A stretch of DNA of 64,000 nucleotides, taken from positions 57,862 through 121,861 of the forward strand of contig CAITBM010000013.1 of the NCBI GenBank assembly GCA_903890485.1. Reading direction: 5' to 3'. The translations under genes were made by a program, and so were the position numbers. Numbering within the stretch: position 1 is the stretch's first letter; every line of letters begins with the position of its first letter. The notes beneath the pieces are model-generated. The model saw nothing but the letters and a program-made list of their open reading frames with translations. It made no database searches and was not told the DNA's origin. Positions 51,394 to 60,131 of this stretch are shown piece by piece. This DNA is from an uncultured Opitutaceae bacterium (GTDB lineage Bacteria; Verrucomicrobiota; Verrucomicrobiia; Opitutales; Opitutaceae).

Positions 51394-52437
51394 ATGAAGC
51401 TCCTCCTCGCACTCCTCTCCGCTCTGGTCTACGTTTCCTCGGGCTCCGCCCAGGCGCCTGAGAACCAGTACACCCCCGAGCAACTGGACCAGCTTTCCGG
51501 CCCGATCGCCCTGTATCCGGACCCGCTCGTTGCCGTTATCCTTCCCGCGTCGACTGCTTCCCCGGACATTGCGCTTGCGGCGCAGTATATCTCAGGGAAC
51601 GGCTCCCCTGCGGGTATCGACGGCCAGAGCTGGGATCCCAGTGTCAAGGCGTTGGCGCATTATCCGACCGTCCTCCTGTGGATGAATAGCAACCCCGACT
51701 GGACCCGATCACTCGGTGCCGCATTTGCCCTGCAGCCGTCCGACGTTCTCAAGTCGATCCAGCAGCTCCGGGCCAGGGCGCGCGCGGCGGGTACACTGGT
51801 CGACACGCCCCAGCAAAGGGTTCTCACCGAGGGCGACGATATCCGGATCGTCCCGGCGCAGGACAACACCGTTTACGTCCCCCAGTATGACCCCGAGGCC
51901 GTCTACAGCGAATCCCCGGGCGACGGCGGTTCCTACGTCACCTTTGGCGTCGGCTACCCTGTGGGGGTCTGGCTCGGGTACCAGTGCGACTGGGACGACT
52001 TTGGCATCTGGTACGGTCCGTGGCGCCCGGGATGGGAATATCGCAGGGATTGGCGCAATTCGGGATGGGGCGGCACGCGCTGGCACCCGGATAGTCGTCG
52101 CGGGCACGACTTGGTGCGCGCCTATTATCGTCCTGGCTCGAGTGTTCCCCGGCCCAACGTTTTCGCGGGATCAAGGGCGCGCGCTCAGCAGGCGCACCCC
52201 GAATTCCAGGCACCGCACAACGCGCCGGACTTCCGGGGACGCGGCCAATCTGCCGGTCCCAGGCCTTCAGGACCCGCCCAGGCAAGTCCTCTGTTTGGCG
52301 GTTATGGCCGCGGCAGCCAGACGCGTGACTACAGCAACCGGGGGCACACGAGCCGGCAGGCCCCGGTGAGGGCGCCCGCAAGGGCCCCAGCGGGTCGCGC
52401 CCCGGCACCTAACTCATCCGGGCGTGACCGCCACTGA
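51394..52437 (+). CDS. DUF3300 secreted protein
   Basis: A 347-residue exported protein with a signal peptide (LLLALLSALVYVSSGSAQA). The DUF3300 core follows: YTPEQLDQLSGPIALYPDPL, VKALAHYPTVLLWMNSNPDW, and VYVPQYDPEAVY. The C-terminal ~120 residues are Gly/Arg/Pro-rich and disordered, as in other DUF3300 proteins. The function is unknown; the family is usually encoded beside DUF2950, as here. The ATG at 51394 begins the signal peptide; an upstream TTG at 51373 would add seven residues. The stop overlaps the open frame of the DUF2950 gene. Confidence 0.9.
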   Translation: MKLLLALLSALVYVSSGSAQAPENQYTPEQLDQLSGPIALYPDPLVAVILPASTASPDIALAAQYISGNGSPAGIDGQSWDPSVKALAHYPTVLLWMNSNPDWTRSLGAAFALQPSDVLKSIQQLRARARAAGTLVDTPQQRVLTEGDDIRIVPAQDNTVYVPQYDPEAVYSESPGDGGSYVTFGVGYPVGVWLGYQCDWDDFGIWYGPWRPGWEYRRDWRNSGWGGTRWHPDSRRGHDLVRAYYRPGSSVPRPNVFAGSRARAQQAHPEFQAPHNAPDFRGRGQSAGPRPSGPAQASPLFGGYGRGSQTRDYSNRGHTSRQAPVRAPARAPAGRAPAPNSSGRDRH

Positions 52438-52462
52438 GAATCCCGTGCGGACTTTTCGATCC

Positions 52463-53416
52463 ATGACCTCTCAAGCCCCTATCCCTGGCCTCGCTCGGCT
52501 CCTCATTGCCGCTCTGTGCACGTTGGCCTTGTCGGCCGTTCCTGCGCTTCGCGCTGCGGGCGCTGCGGCAGGCCCGCGCCTTTTCGCCTCAGCTGACGAG
52601 GCTGTCGCCGCACTGGAGGTCGCTGCGAAGGCCAACGACCCGGGGGCCATCGAAACGCTCTTCGGCCCCGACGTGAAGGAACTGCTCTCTGGGGACAAGC
52701 GCCAGGATGCCATTGAGTTTGCAGCATTCGCCAAATCGGTCGGGCAGCTGGCCCACCTGGCGAAGGTTTCGGAGGACCGCTACGTTCTGGACATCGGAAC
52801 CCAGAACTGGCCCATGCCCATACCGCTTGTCCGCAAGGACGGCTTCTGGTTCTTCGACACGCTAGCGGGCAAGGACGAGATCCTCAGCCGGCGCATCGGC
52901 GAGGACGAGCTCATGGCGATTGGCGTCTGCCGCACCCTGGTCCAGGCACAGCGCGAATACGCCGCCGAGGACCACGATGGGAGCGGTATCCTGCAGTATG
53001 CCCGCAAGCTAAAGGCTTCTGACGGCAAAAGGGACGGCCTTTACTGGCCGGCTGCCCCAGGCGACGAGCAGAGCCCCCTGGGGCCGCTCGTTGCCGAGGC
53101 GCGCGCCGAGGGCTACGGCCCCCAGGGCGATGGCAAGCCGCAACCCTTCCACGGCTACCGCTTCAAGATCCTGACGGCCCAGGGTGCGTCCGCGCCTGGG
53201 GGCGCCTTTGGTTACGTGGTCAACGGCAACATGATTTCGGGATTCGCTTTTGTGGCCTATCCGGCACACTGGGGCGAATCGGGTGTCATGACCTTCATTG
53301 TCAATCAGTGGGGCCGCGTCTATGAGCGCAACCTGGGAGAGGGGAGTGCTGAAATCGCCGCCGCGATGACGGTGTTCGACCCGGACAGCGAATGGAATCC
53401 CGTCGCGGTTCCCTGA
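52463..53416 (+). CDS. DUF2950 secreted protein
   Basis: A 317-residue exported protein with a signal peptide (LARLLIAALCTLALSAVPALRA). The DUF2950 body contains RLFASADEAVAALEVAAKAND, a WFFDTLAGKDEILSRRIGEDE segment, AQREYAAEDHDGSGILQYARK and a C-terminal FVAYPAHWGESGVMTFIVN. The role is unknown; DUF2950 and DUF3300 proteins occur together in many Gram-negatives, suggesting a shared envelope function. The ATG at 52463 is preferred over a GTG at 52424 because it leaves a normal signal peptide. A clear terminator follows 84 bp after the stop. Confidence 0.9.
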   Translation: MTSQAPIPGLARLLIAALCTLALSAVPALRAAGAAAGPRLFASADEAVAALEVAAKANDPGAIETLFGPDVKELLSGDKRQDAIEFAAFAKSVGQLAHLAKVSEDRYVLDIGTQNWPMPIPLVRKDGFWFFDTLAGKDEILSRRIGEDELMAIGVCRTLVQAQREYAAEDHDGSGILQYARKLKASDGKRDGLYWPAAPGDEQSPLGPLVAEARAEGYGPQGDGKPQPFHGYRFKILTAQGASAPGGAFGYVVNGNMISGFAFVAYPAHWGESGVMTFIVNQWGRVYERNLGEGSAEIAAAMTVFDPDSEWNPVAVP

Positions 53417-53500
53417 TGGGGCGCCTGCGATCTCCGGGGCGGAACGGAGAACGGGGTATTTGCGGGCGGCGCCACCGCGTCTAGGGAGACCGGCCGCCCA

Positions 53501-53531
53501 AAAAAAGCCGCTGTCAACCGGCGGCTTTTTT
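53501..53531 (+). terminator. Terminator after DUF2950
   Basis: AAAAAAGCCGC (53501-53511) pairs with GCGGCTTTTTT (53521-53531) around a 9-nt loop. The A-run and T-run make it usable in both directions, but the genes on either side both run on the plus strand. Confidence 0.85.
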
Positions 53532-53549
53532 GTACACGCTCGGGTCCCC

Positions 53550-54230
53550 TTGAAGGCCTCAGACTTCTTTTCGCTCCCCGCCTCGCTTGCGCATTTCGGC
53601 TCCTTTTTCGAGCCGGACGCGGCTCCGTGGCAATGGATCGAGCGGATTGGGCCAGCGCTCGCCTCCCACCGATTTGAAGAAAAGGCGCCGAAGGTGCCCG
53701 CCGGTGTCCACATTGAGGGCTTTGTCCACCTGGGCGAGGGGGTCCAGCTCCCGTCCTTTGCCACCCTGATCGGGCCGATCTGGATTGGAGCCCGCTCGCA
53801 GATCCGGCCAGGTGCCTTCATCCGGGGCAACGTCATCGCCGGCGAGGGCTGCGTCCTCGGGAACGCCTCGGAGTTCAAGAATTGCCTCCTCCTGGACGGC
53901 GTCCAGGCCCCCCATTTCAACTACGTGGGCGACTCGATCCTCGGCAACCGCTCCCACCTGGGGGCGGGTGCGATCTGCTCGAACCTGCGCCTGGACCACA
54001 AGACCGTGCACGTCCACCTGCCCGAAGGGTCGGTGAACACCGGGCTCAAGAAATTCGGGGCCGTCCTGGGCGACGAGGCCGAGGTCGGCTGCAACGCGGT
54101 CCTGAACCCGGGGACCCTCCTGGGGCCCCGCTCGCTCGTGATGCCCTCGATCGCCTTCGGCGGCGTGCTAGCGCCCTCGATGATCGCCCGGGTCCGCCAG
54201 CAGGTGACCCTGGTCCCGAGACGATTCTAA
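53550..54230 (+). CDS. Left-handed beta-helix (hexapeptide-repeat) acyltransferase-like protein
   Basis: A 226-residue protein. After a ~50-residue helical leader come hexapeptide repeats (VPAGVHIEGFVHLGEGV, IGPIWIGARSQIRPGAFIRG, VIAGEGCVLGNASEFKNC), then YVGDSILGNRSHLGAGAICS and AVLGDEAEVGCNAVLNPGTLLGP. The pattern matches the C-terminal LbH domain of sugar-1-phosphate nucleotidylyltransferases and GlmU, but the N-terminal nucleotidyltransferase part is missing, so it should only acyl-transfer or serve another role. The TTG at 53550 is the only in-frame start after the terminator at 53531. The stop overlaps the trpS start by one base (TAATG). Confidence 0.8.
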   Translation: MKASDFFSLPASLAHFGSFFEPDAAPWQWIERIGPALASHRFEEKAPKVPAGVHIEGFVHLGEGVQLPSFATLIGPIWIGARSQIRPGAFIRGNVIAGEGCVLGNASEFKNCLLLDGVQAPHFNYVGDSILGNRSHLGAGAICSNLRLDHKTVHVHLPEGSVNTGLKKFGAVLGDEAEVGCNAVLNPGTLLGPRSLVMPSIAFGGVLAPSMIARVRQQVTLVPRRF

Positions 54231-55195
54231 TGCGAACCCTGACAGGCATCACCCCCTCCGGCACGCTGCACATCGGCAACTACTTTGGCGCCATGCGGCC
54301 CGCCATCGAGGCCCAGGCCGGCGGCGACTGCTACTACTTCATCGCGGACTACCACTCGATGACCTCCGTGACGGACCCGGCGGAGCGCCGGTCCCACACC
54401 CGGGGAATCGCGATCGACTGGCTTGCGGCGGGACTTGACCCGAAGAAGAGCGTGTTCTGGAGGCAGAGTGACGTGCCCGAGGTGTGCGAACTCACCTGGC
54501 TGATCGGAAGCCTGACCCCGATGGGCCTCCTGGAGCGCGCCCACAGCTACAAGGACAAGACCTCGAAGGGCATCTCGCCCAATTTCGGCCTCTTTGCCTA
54601 TCCCGTGCTGATGGCCGCCGACATCCTCCTCTTTGACACGAACGCCGTCCCGGTCGGGCAGGACCAGCGCCAGCACCTGGAGATGACACGCGACATCGCG
54701 ATCAAGTACAACCAGACCTACGGCGAAACCTTTGTCGTGCCCGAGGCCGTCATCCGCGCCGACGTGGCGGTCGTTCCCGGCCTCGATGGCCAGAAGATGA
54801 GCAAGAGCTACGGCAACACCCTGGAGATCTTCGGTGACGAGAAGGTCCTAAGGAAGAAGGTCATGTCCATCGTGATGGACAGCAGGACCCCCGCCGAGCC
54901 GAAGCCTGACGCAGAGAAAAACATCTGCATCCAGCTCCTGAAGCACCTGGCGCCCGCCGAGGTCGCCGCGGATTTCGAGGCGCGCCTGCGGGCCGGGGGA
55001 CTCGGTTACGGGGACCTGAAGAAGGCCCTTTTCGAGCACTACTGGTCCTTCTTCGCCGAGGCGCGCCGTCGCCGGGCCGAGCTCGTTGCCAATCCAGACT
55101 ACGTGGACCAGGTCCTCCTGGAGGGAGCGGAGCGTGCCCGATCGGTCGCCCGGGTTGTGATCAAGCGCGCCCGCAAGGCGGCCGGACTGGAGTAG
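54230..55195 (+). CDS. trpS: Tryptophanyl-tRNA synthetase
   Basis: A 321-residue class I aminoacyl-tRNA synthetase. It has the HIGH signature as SGTLHIGNYFGAM, FIADYHSMTS, PVGQDQRQHLEMTRDIA (tryptophan and ATP pocket) and the KMSKS loop DGQKMSKSYGNT. Length and motifs match bacterial TrpRS. The ATG at 54230 overlaps the TAA of the preceding hexapeptide gene, so the two are translationally coupled. It converges on plsC with 9 bp between stops. Confidence 0.97.
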   Translation: MRTLTGITPSGTLHIGNYFGAMRPAIEAQAGGDCYYFIADYHSMTSVTDPAERRSHTRGIAIDWLAAGLDPKKSVFWRQSDVPEVCELTWLIGSLTPMGLLERAHSYKDKTSKGISPNFGLFAYPVLMAADILLFDTNAVPVGQDQRQHLEMTRDIAIKYNQTYGETFVVPEAVIRADVAVVPGLDGQKMSKSYGNTLEIFGDEKVLRKKVMSIVMDSRTPAEPKPDAEKNICIQLLKHLAPAEVAADFEARLRAGGLGYGDLKKALFEHYWSFFAEARRRRAELVANPDYVDQVLLEGAERARSVARVVIKRARKAAGLE

Positions 55196-55204
55196 CGTTT
55201 CTCC

Positions 55205-55864
55205 CTAGACCACGGGGAACTGCGGGGGACCGATTTCCTTGATCGCATCCATGATGCGGCCCGCGGTCCTTGCGTACCGCTCCTTTCCGTCCCCGGGATG
55301 GTCGTAATCCTGGGGATAGAGCGGCTTGCCGAAACTCACCGACACCGGGGAGCCGAGCCGGATCCTGCCCCCCCGGCCAAACGCCTCGAACGAACCGAAG
55401 ATGCGGGCGGGGACAACGGGGACCTTGGCCTTGCATGCCAGGAGGCCCACCCCGGCCTTCGGGGGCTGGAGTTCCCCGGTCGGGGAGCGGGTTCCCTCCG
55501 GGAAGACGATCACCACCTTGCCGCTCGCCAGGGCCCCGAGGACCCTCTTGATCGCGTCCAGGCTCGTGCCCCCGTCCCGGTCGACCGGGATGGTCCCGAC
55601 GGCGTTGAGCCACCAGGAGGGGAACCCGGGCTTCCAGAGCGTCTTTCTCGCGAAAAAGCTCACCTGCCTCGGGAGGAATTGGCCGACGATCGGCGGGTCC
55701 AGGAGGCTCGCATGGTTGGCGGCGACGATGTAGCCGCCCTCCTCGGGGAGGTTCTCAAGGCCGGCCACGTCGCCCCTGAAGAACATCTGGTGGGTGAGCC
55801 GGCAGATGCCATGGAAGAGTCCGTACACGGGCTCCATGTCGAGCTGGGAGTGCCTCAGGCTCAC
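55205..55864 (-). CDS. plsC: 1-acyl-sn-glycerol-3-phosphate acyltransferase
   Basis: A 219-residue PlsC-type acyltransferase that makes phosphatidic acid at the inner membrane. Motif I is NHASLLDPPIV (catalytic His and Asp, HX4D), motif II RKTLWKPGFPSWWLNAVG, motif III VIVFPEGTRSPTGELQ and motif IV VPVVPARIFGS. The start is GTG at 55864, overlapping the cmk stop by 4 bp (GTGA). It closes the tyrA-aroA-cmk-plsC operon. cmk next to an acyltransferase of this type is common, both serving nucleotide and lipid precursor supply. Confidence 0.93.
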   Translation of the reverse strand: MSLRHSQLDMEPVYGLFHGICRLTHQMFFRGDVAGLENLPEEGGYIVAANHASLLDPPIVGQFLPRQVSFFARKTLWKPGFPSWWLNAVGTIPVDRDGGTSLDAIKRVLGALASGKVVIVFPEGTRSPTGELQPPKAGVGLLACKAKVPVVPARIFGSFEAFGRGGRIRLGSPVSVSFGKPLYPQDYDHPGDGKERYARTAGRIMDAIKEIGPPQFPVV

Positions 55865-56532
55865 GGGACGGCCGCCTTTCCCTCGATCACCGACGCCATG
55901 AGATCGGCGACCTCGGCGATCGTCAGCGTTGTGGTATCGATCGAGACGGAGCCGGCCGACCGGGAGAGGGGAGCGGTCTTTCGGGAGGAGTCCAGGCGGT
56001 CGCGCTCCGCGACCTTGTCCACTTGCCCCTGCTTCAAACGGCGGCGTTCCCGCTCCGCCGGATCGGCGTGCAGGAAGAACCTGAAGTCGGCGTCGGGAAA
56101 GATCACCGAGCCGATGTCACGGCCCTCCATGACGAGCCCGGCGAAACGGCCGCCGCGGGCGGTGTCGGCCTGGCCCCTCTGGTAGGCAAGGAGGGATGCC
56201 CGCAGCTCGGGGATCGCCGCAAAGTGCGACACCGCTGCATTCACCTCCGGGCTCCGGATCTCCTCGCCGGGAAGGTGCCCGTTGATCTCGATCCGGGCCG
56301 AGCGGCCCTCGACCCGGGTGGCGAGCCGGATGTTCTCCAGGGCCCTCTTCACCGAATCCACGCTTTCGGGGGACGCGCCCTGCCGGAGCATCTCGGCCGT
56401 CAGGGCCCGGTAGTAGGAGCCCGTGTCCGAGTGGAGCAGGTTGAACCGCTCGCTCAGCGCCCGGGCGGTGGACGACTTGCCCGAGGCTGCGCCGCCGTCG
56501 ATCGCGACAATCATGAAGGGGTTTCGGGACAT
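55861..56532 (-). CDS. cmk: Cytidylate kinase
   Basis: A 223-residue CMP/dCMP kinase. The P-loop is IDGGAASGKSSTARAL, the substrate-binding part contains YRALTAEML and SPEVNAAVSHFA, and the family marker GLVMEGRDIGSVIFPDADFR (FxxxRDIGTxVFPDA type) is present, followed by the lid DPAERERRRLKQ and the C-terminal IDTTTLTIAEV. It phosphorylates (d)CMP for CTP and dCTP synthesis. It lies 8 bp after aroA and overlaps plsC by 4 bp. The pair aroA-cmk is a conserved neighbourhood in bacteria. Confidence 0.97.
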   Translation of the reverse strand: MSRNPFMIVAIDGGAASGKSSTARALSERFNLLHSDTGSYYRALTAEMLRQGASPESVDSVKRALENIRLATRVEGRSARIEINGHLPGEEIRSPEVNAAVSHFAAIPELRASLLAYQRGQADTARGGRFAGLVMEGRDIGSVIFPDADFRFFLHADPAERERRRLKQGQVDKVAERDRLDSSRKTAPLSRSAGSVSIDTTTLTIAEVADLMASVIEGKAAVP

Positions 56533-56540
56533 CGGTTGCC

Positions 56541-57881
56541 TCAGGCCCCAGAGGATTTTACGCGAACCTGATCGAGCAATTCAAAAAACCCCGGGAACGT
56601 CTTCGCGCAGCACGCGGGATTGGCGATCGAGAGCCAGGGGGTTCCGTCCCCGTTCACGTCGCGTGAGCCCAGGACGGCGAAACTCATCGCAAAACGGTGG
56701 TCCCCGTGCGTGTCGATCGTCTGGCCGGTCCTGAGCGGCCGGGGATGGATTTCCAGGCAGTCCTCTGTTTCAAGGACCTCCTGGCCCAGGCGCCTCAATT
56801 CCCCCGCCATGCCGGCGACCCGGTCGGTCTCCTGCTTGCGGGTGTGGGCAATCCCCGTGATCCGTGTGGGGCCCTTAAGGAGGGGGGCGACCGCCGCCAG
56901 CGTGAGGAAGGTGTCGGAGAATTCCGAGAAGTCCCGGTCCACCCCATGCGCCTCCGCGCCTCGGGGAACCTTCACCGTGACCCCCTCCCTTTCTCGGGCC
57001 ACTTCCGCTCCGCACGACTGAAGCACCTCAAGGAAGCGGATGTCGCCCTGCAGACTCTCGCCCGCCGGCACCAGGCCTGATAGGCCGAGGCTTCCCCCGG
57101 CGGCCAGGGGAAGCGCCGCGAAGTAGCTTGCGGCGCTCGCGTCGGGCTCGACCGGGTAGGTTCCGGGGGAAACGTAGGAACCCTTCGGGACGGTGAAGCC
57201 CTCGCCCGCGGCCGCGTCGTACGGGATCCCAAACTGGGCCATCTGTCGCCGGGTCATCTCGACAAAGGGCATCCGGGTCTTCCCCTCGGGGACGACCGTG
57301 ACCGCGGAATCGGCAAGCGGCGCCACCATCAGGAGCGCCGAGAGCATCTGGCTGCTTTCCCGCGCATCGATGGAGACCCTTCCCCCTCTCAGGCCGCTGG
57401 CACGGACCTCGATCGGGAGGAAGCCCTCCTCGCCAAGGCACCGGATATTGGCTCCTAGGGCACGGAGGGCGTCGATCAGGCCCCTCATGGGCCGCGTGCG
57501 CATCTGGGGCACTCCGTCGACTGCGAACGTGCCGTTTCGGGCGGAGGCGCAGAGCGCCGTGAGGAACCGGGCGGCGGTCCCCGCCAGCCCCGTGAACAGC
57601 TGGGCGTCGGTCGCCGGCACGCGCCCCCCCTTGCCCCGGACGCGGATCTCAGAGGAATTTTCATCTTCGTCCACCCCGAATCCCAGGCGCCGGAGCGCCT
57701 CAGCCATGATTTCTGTGTCCTCGCTCAGGAGCGCCCCCTTCAGGGTGACCTGAGTGTCGCACAGCGCAGCCATCAGCATGGCGCGGTTCGTGAGGCTCTT
57801 GGACCCGGGAACGACGACCGTTCCGAGGGCCGGACGCACGAAGGGCGTCACGGGGAGAATGTCGGGAAGGGTGGGGGTCAC
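56541..57881 (-). CDS. aroA: 5-enolpyruvylshikimate-3-phosphate synthase
   Basis: A 446-residue EPSP synthase of the shikimate pathway. Visible motifs are the N-terminal VVPGSKSLTNRAMLMAAL (phosphoenolpyruvate and shikimate-phosphate contacts), LFTGLAGTAARFLTALC, the RARPM-like MRTRPMRGLI, and the C-terminal DTHGDHRFAMSFAVLG. The active-site LAGTAARF carries Ala at the position often written G-N-A-G-T-A, so class I or II membership, and with it glyphosate tolerance, cannot be set without alignment. The GTG at 57881 overlaps the tyrA stop (GTGA). It is part of the tyrA-aroA-cmk-plsC operon. Confidence 0.97.
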   Translation of the reverse strand: MTPTLPDILPVTPFVRPALGTVVVPGSKSLTNRAMLMAALCDTQVTLKGALLSEDTEIMAEALRRLGFGVDEDENSSEIRVRGKGGRVPATDAQLFTGLAGTAARFLTALCASARNGTFAVDGVPQMRTRPMRGLIDALRALGANIRCLGEEGFLPIEVRASGLRGGRVSIDARESSQMLSALLMVAPLADSAVTVVPEGKTRMPFVEMTRRQMAQFGIPYDAAAGEGFTVPKGSYVSPGTYPVEPDASAASYFAALPLAAGGSLGLSGLVPAGESLQGDIRFLEVLQSCGAEVAREREGVTVKVPRGAEAHGVDRDFSEFSDTFLTLAAVAPLLKGPTRITGIAHTRKQETDRVAGMAGELRRLGQEVLETEDCLEIHPRPLRTGQTIDTHGDHRFAMSFAVLGSRDVNGDGTPWLSIANPACCAKTFPGFFELLDQVRVKSSGA

Positions 57882-58732
57882 GGCGCCGGTCGGAACTTGT
57901 CGCGGTACGCCCGGCCCCGCTCCAGGCGGGCGGATACCTCGACATAGTCCCGGTTGGCGAGGGCCGCATGAAGGCCCTGCAGCTCGTCCTGGAAATCCCG
58001 CAGTGCCCTGAGCACCTCGTCCCGGTTCTCCGACAGGATAGTCTTCCAGAGCTTCGGATCTGAAGCGGCGATCCGGGTCGTGTCCCGCAGGCCTCCGCCG
58101 GCAAAGTTACGCCAGCCGGGGTCGCGCGAGGACAGGAACGCGCAAAGTGAGGAGGCCAGCACCTGGGGCAGATGGCTGATGTGGGCGACGATCTCGTCGT
58201 GCTTGTCGGGGTCAATGGTGACCACCTCCGCGCCCAGTTCCTTCCAGAACGCGACGACCTTGGCTGTTGCCGGTGTGCTGGAGGAGGCGACGGGGGTGAC
58301 AAAGCAGGTGCGGCCCTCAAAGAGGTTGGCATCCCCGTGCTCCCATCCCGTCTTCTCGGACCCGGCCATGGGGTGGGCGCCGATGAAGTGGGATTCCCCC
58401 GAGACGGCCTCGTGGCCAAGCCTCGATATTTCTCCCTTCACGCTGCCCACGTCGCAGACAACCGCCCCGGGCTTGAGGGAGGAGGCGATTCGGCGGGTGA
58501 GGGGCACGATCATGTCGACGGGAGCCGCGATAACGACCAGGTCGGCCCCCTTGACCGCCTCTTCCGGTGTTTCACAAGTTGCTGTACACCAGGGTTGTTC
58601 CGCGAGCGAAAGCCGGGTCTCAGCCCTTCGTGCCCAGATCACGATCTTTGCTGCCGCACCGCGGGCCTTTGCGGCGCGGGCGACCGAACCCCCTAGGAGC
58701 CCGGGTGCCAGGATTGTGAGCTGATCCAGCAT
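57878..58732 (-). CDS. tyrA: Prephenate dehydrogenase
   Basis: A 284-residue NAD(P)-dependent dehydrogenase of tyrosine synthesis. The N-terminal Rossmann motif is ILAPGLLGGSVARAAK, followed by ADLVVIAAPVD, CDVGSVKGEI and FIGAHPMAGSEKTG (substrate-binding His region). The C-terminal helical domain is HISHLPQVLASSLCAFL. It has neither a chorismate-mutase nor an ACT domain, so it is the simple feedback-independent type. It is the first gene of the operon; its start at 58732 is 93 bp from a divergent small membrane protein. Confidence 0.95.
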   Translation of the reverse strand: MLDQLTILAPGLLGGSVARAAKARGAAAKIVIWARRAETRLSLAEQPWCTATCETPEEAVKGADLVVIAAPVDMIVPLTRRIASSLKPGAVVCDVGSVKGEISRLGHEAVSGESHFIGAHPMAGSEKTGWEHGDANLFEGRTCFVTPVASSSTPATAKVVAFWKELGAEVVTIDPDKHDEIVAHISHLPQVLASSLCAFLSSRDPGWRNFAGGGLRDTTRIAASDPKLWKTILSENRDEVLRALRDFQDELQGLHAALANRDYVEVSARLERGRAYRDKFRPAP

Positions 58733-58825
58733 TGTCTCCGCAAGGACGCAAAATCCACCCCGGCTGTCGAGCCGTTCGTGGGATTGCGTTTTCGCCCGTA
58801 CTTGGGTTGTCTCGACCCCCTAGAA

Positions 58826-58969
58826 ATGGACCCGGTTACGCCAGAGCAGACGGACACAGAGCGCACCGCCCAGCGGGCGCGCACGATCATTGTCGTCCTG
58901 ATGGCCCTTTTCATCTTTGCCCCCTTTGTCGCCTACGTTCTCGTCGGAAGAGGCGTCTCACCAAGATAA
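58826..58969 (+). CDS. Small single-pass membrane protein
   Basis: A 47-residue protein with a hydrophilic N-terminus (MDPVTPEQTDTERTAQRAR), one membrane helix (about residues 20-41, TIIVVLMALFIFAPFVAYVL) and a short basic tail. The TAA stop overlaps the ATG of the PIN-TRAM gene by one base (TAATG), so the two are probably translationally coupled. The ATG at 58826 is preferred to an upstream GTG-region start at 58778 because it leaves the coding frame free of the divergent tyrA promoter. No family is recognised. Confidence 0.6.
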   Translation: MDPVTPEQTDTERTAQRARTIIVVLMALFIFAPFVAYVLVGRGVSPR

Positions 58970-59991
58970 TGAACAAGACCCTGCTGCCGATCCGCGTCGT
59001 ATTTGTGCTGCTGTGCACGGCGGCGGGCTGGCTCGTGTGCTACACCGTCCGCGAGTGGGACAGCTACCGGATCATGGCGTCCTCGGTTGGGTTCTGCCTG
59101 GGCGCCCTGGTCGTCCTCGTGGACGTGATGCTGAAGGGCTTCTCCCTGAGGGGGCTTTCTGCCCTTACCTTCGGCATTGCCGTGGGTTCGATCATTTCAA
59201 ACCTGGTCGCCACCTCGCCCCTCTTCGCCGAGGGAGACCCCGCGATCATCTTCCTGGTCCGGCTGGCGCTCTTCATAATCTGCCCCTACCTGGGCACCGT
59301 CATTGCCCTCCGGGGAAAGGACGAATTCAACCTGGTCATCCCCTATGTGCGGTTCGTGCCCCACGAGGTGGATGTGCCCCTGGTCGTCGTGGACACGAGC
59401 GTTTTAATCGATGGAAGGATCGCGCGGGTCTGCGAGACCGGGTTCCTGAGCGCGGCCCTGGTGATCCCCCGGTTGGTCCTGAACGAGCTCCAGACCATCG
59501 CCGATTCGCCCGACCCCCTCCGGCAGGCCCGCGGGCGAAGGGGCCTGGACGTGCTCAATGCCCTCAGGGCGATCAAGTCCCTCGATATCCGGATCACGGA
59601 GAGCGAGGTGGCGAAGAAGGAGGACGTCGACGCAAAGCTCGTGTTCCTTGCCCAGTCGATGCGGGCAAAGCTCCTCACGACGGATTACAACCTCGCCAAG
59701 ATGGCTGAATTCCAGGGGGTGCCCTGGCTCAACCTGAACAAGCTCTCCAAATCTCTCCAGCCTGAGCTGATGATCGGCGAGAGGCTGGAGATTGAACTGG
59801 TGAAACCGGGCAAGGAGGAAGGCCAGGCCATCGGTTATCTAGCCGACGGCTCCATGGTCGTCGTCACGGGCGGTCGCCAGCACATTGGTCAGCACGTAAA
59901 CGTCGAGATTATCAGCCTTTTGCCCACGGGCGCAGGCAAGATGATTTTCTCCCGGATGGTGACCGAATCTGACCATTCGCGGGTGGGTTGA
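58969..59991 (+). CDS. Membrane-anchored PIN-TRAM domain protein (YacL family)
   Basis: A 340-residue protein. Four predicted membrane helices lie in residues ~1-115 (IRVVFVLLCTAAGWLVC, ASSVGFCLGALVVLVDVML, LTFGIAVGSIISNLV, VRLALFIICPYLGTVIAL). A PIN nuclease domain follows (VVVDTSVLIDGRIARV with the first catalytic Asp, LNELQTIADS, RRGLDVLN, VDAKLVFLAQSM, LLTTDYNLAKMAEF). The C-terminal TRAM domain (PGKEEGQAIGYLADGSMVVV) is an RNA-binding fold. This order is that of Bacillus YacL, a conserved protein of unknown role. The small membrane protein gene before it overlaps by one base. Confidence 0.92.
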   Translation: MNKTLLPIRVVFVLLCTAAGWLVCYTVREWDSYRIMASSVGFCLGALVVLVDVMLKGFSLRGLSALTFGIAVGSIISNLVATSPLFAEGDPAIIFLVRLALFIICPYLGTVIALRGKDEFNLVIPYVRFVPHEVDVPLVVVDTSVLIDGRIARVCETGFLSAALVIPRLVLNELQTIADSPDPLRQARGRRGLDVLNALRAIKSLDIRITESEVAKKEDVDAKLVFLAQSMRAKLLTTDYNLAKMAEFQGVPWLNLNKLSKSLQPELMIGERLEIELVKPGKEEGQAIGYLADGSMVVVTGGRQHIGQHVNVEIISLLPTGAGKMIFSRMVTESDHSRVG

Positions 59992-60055
59992 CGCGACAGT
60001 CCAAGATTGGTGTGGACTTGATGGCCTGGGAATTTAGATAACTTCCCTTCCTCAC

Positions 60056-60131
60056 GGGGCAGTAGCTCAGTTGATAGAGCGCGTCGTTCGCAACGACGAG
60101 GTCGTCGGTTTGATCCCGATCTGCTCCACCA
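60056..60131 (+). tRNA. tRNA-Ala (anticodon CGC) with A19 and U56
   Basis: A complete 76-nt cloverleaf with encoded CCA. The acceptor GGGGCAG pairs with CTGCTCC and includes G3-U70, the alanine identity pair; the anticodon arm CGTCG-TTCGCAA-CGACG has anticodon CGC. The D loop reads AGTTGATA (usual AGTTGGTA) and the T loop TTTGATC (usual TTCGATC), so residue 19 is A and residue 56 is U. The G19-C56 tertiary pair is thus replaced by an A-U pair. Everything else is normal. Its 3' end is also the left boundary of the island. Confidence 0.95.
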
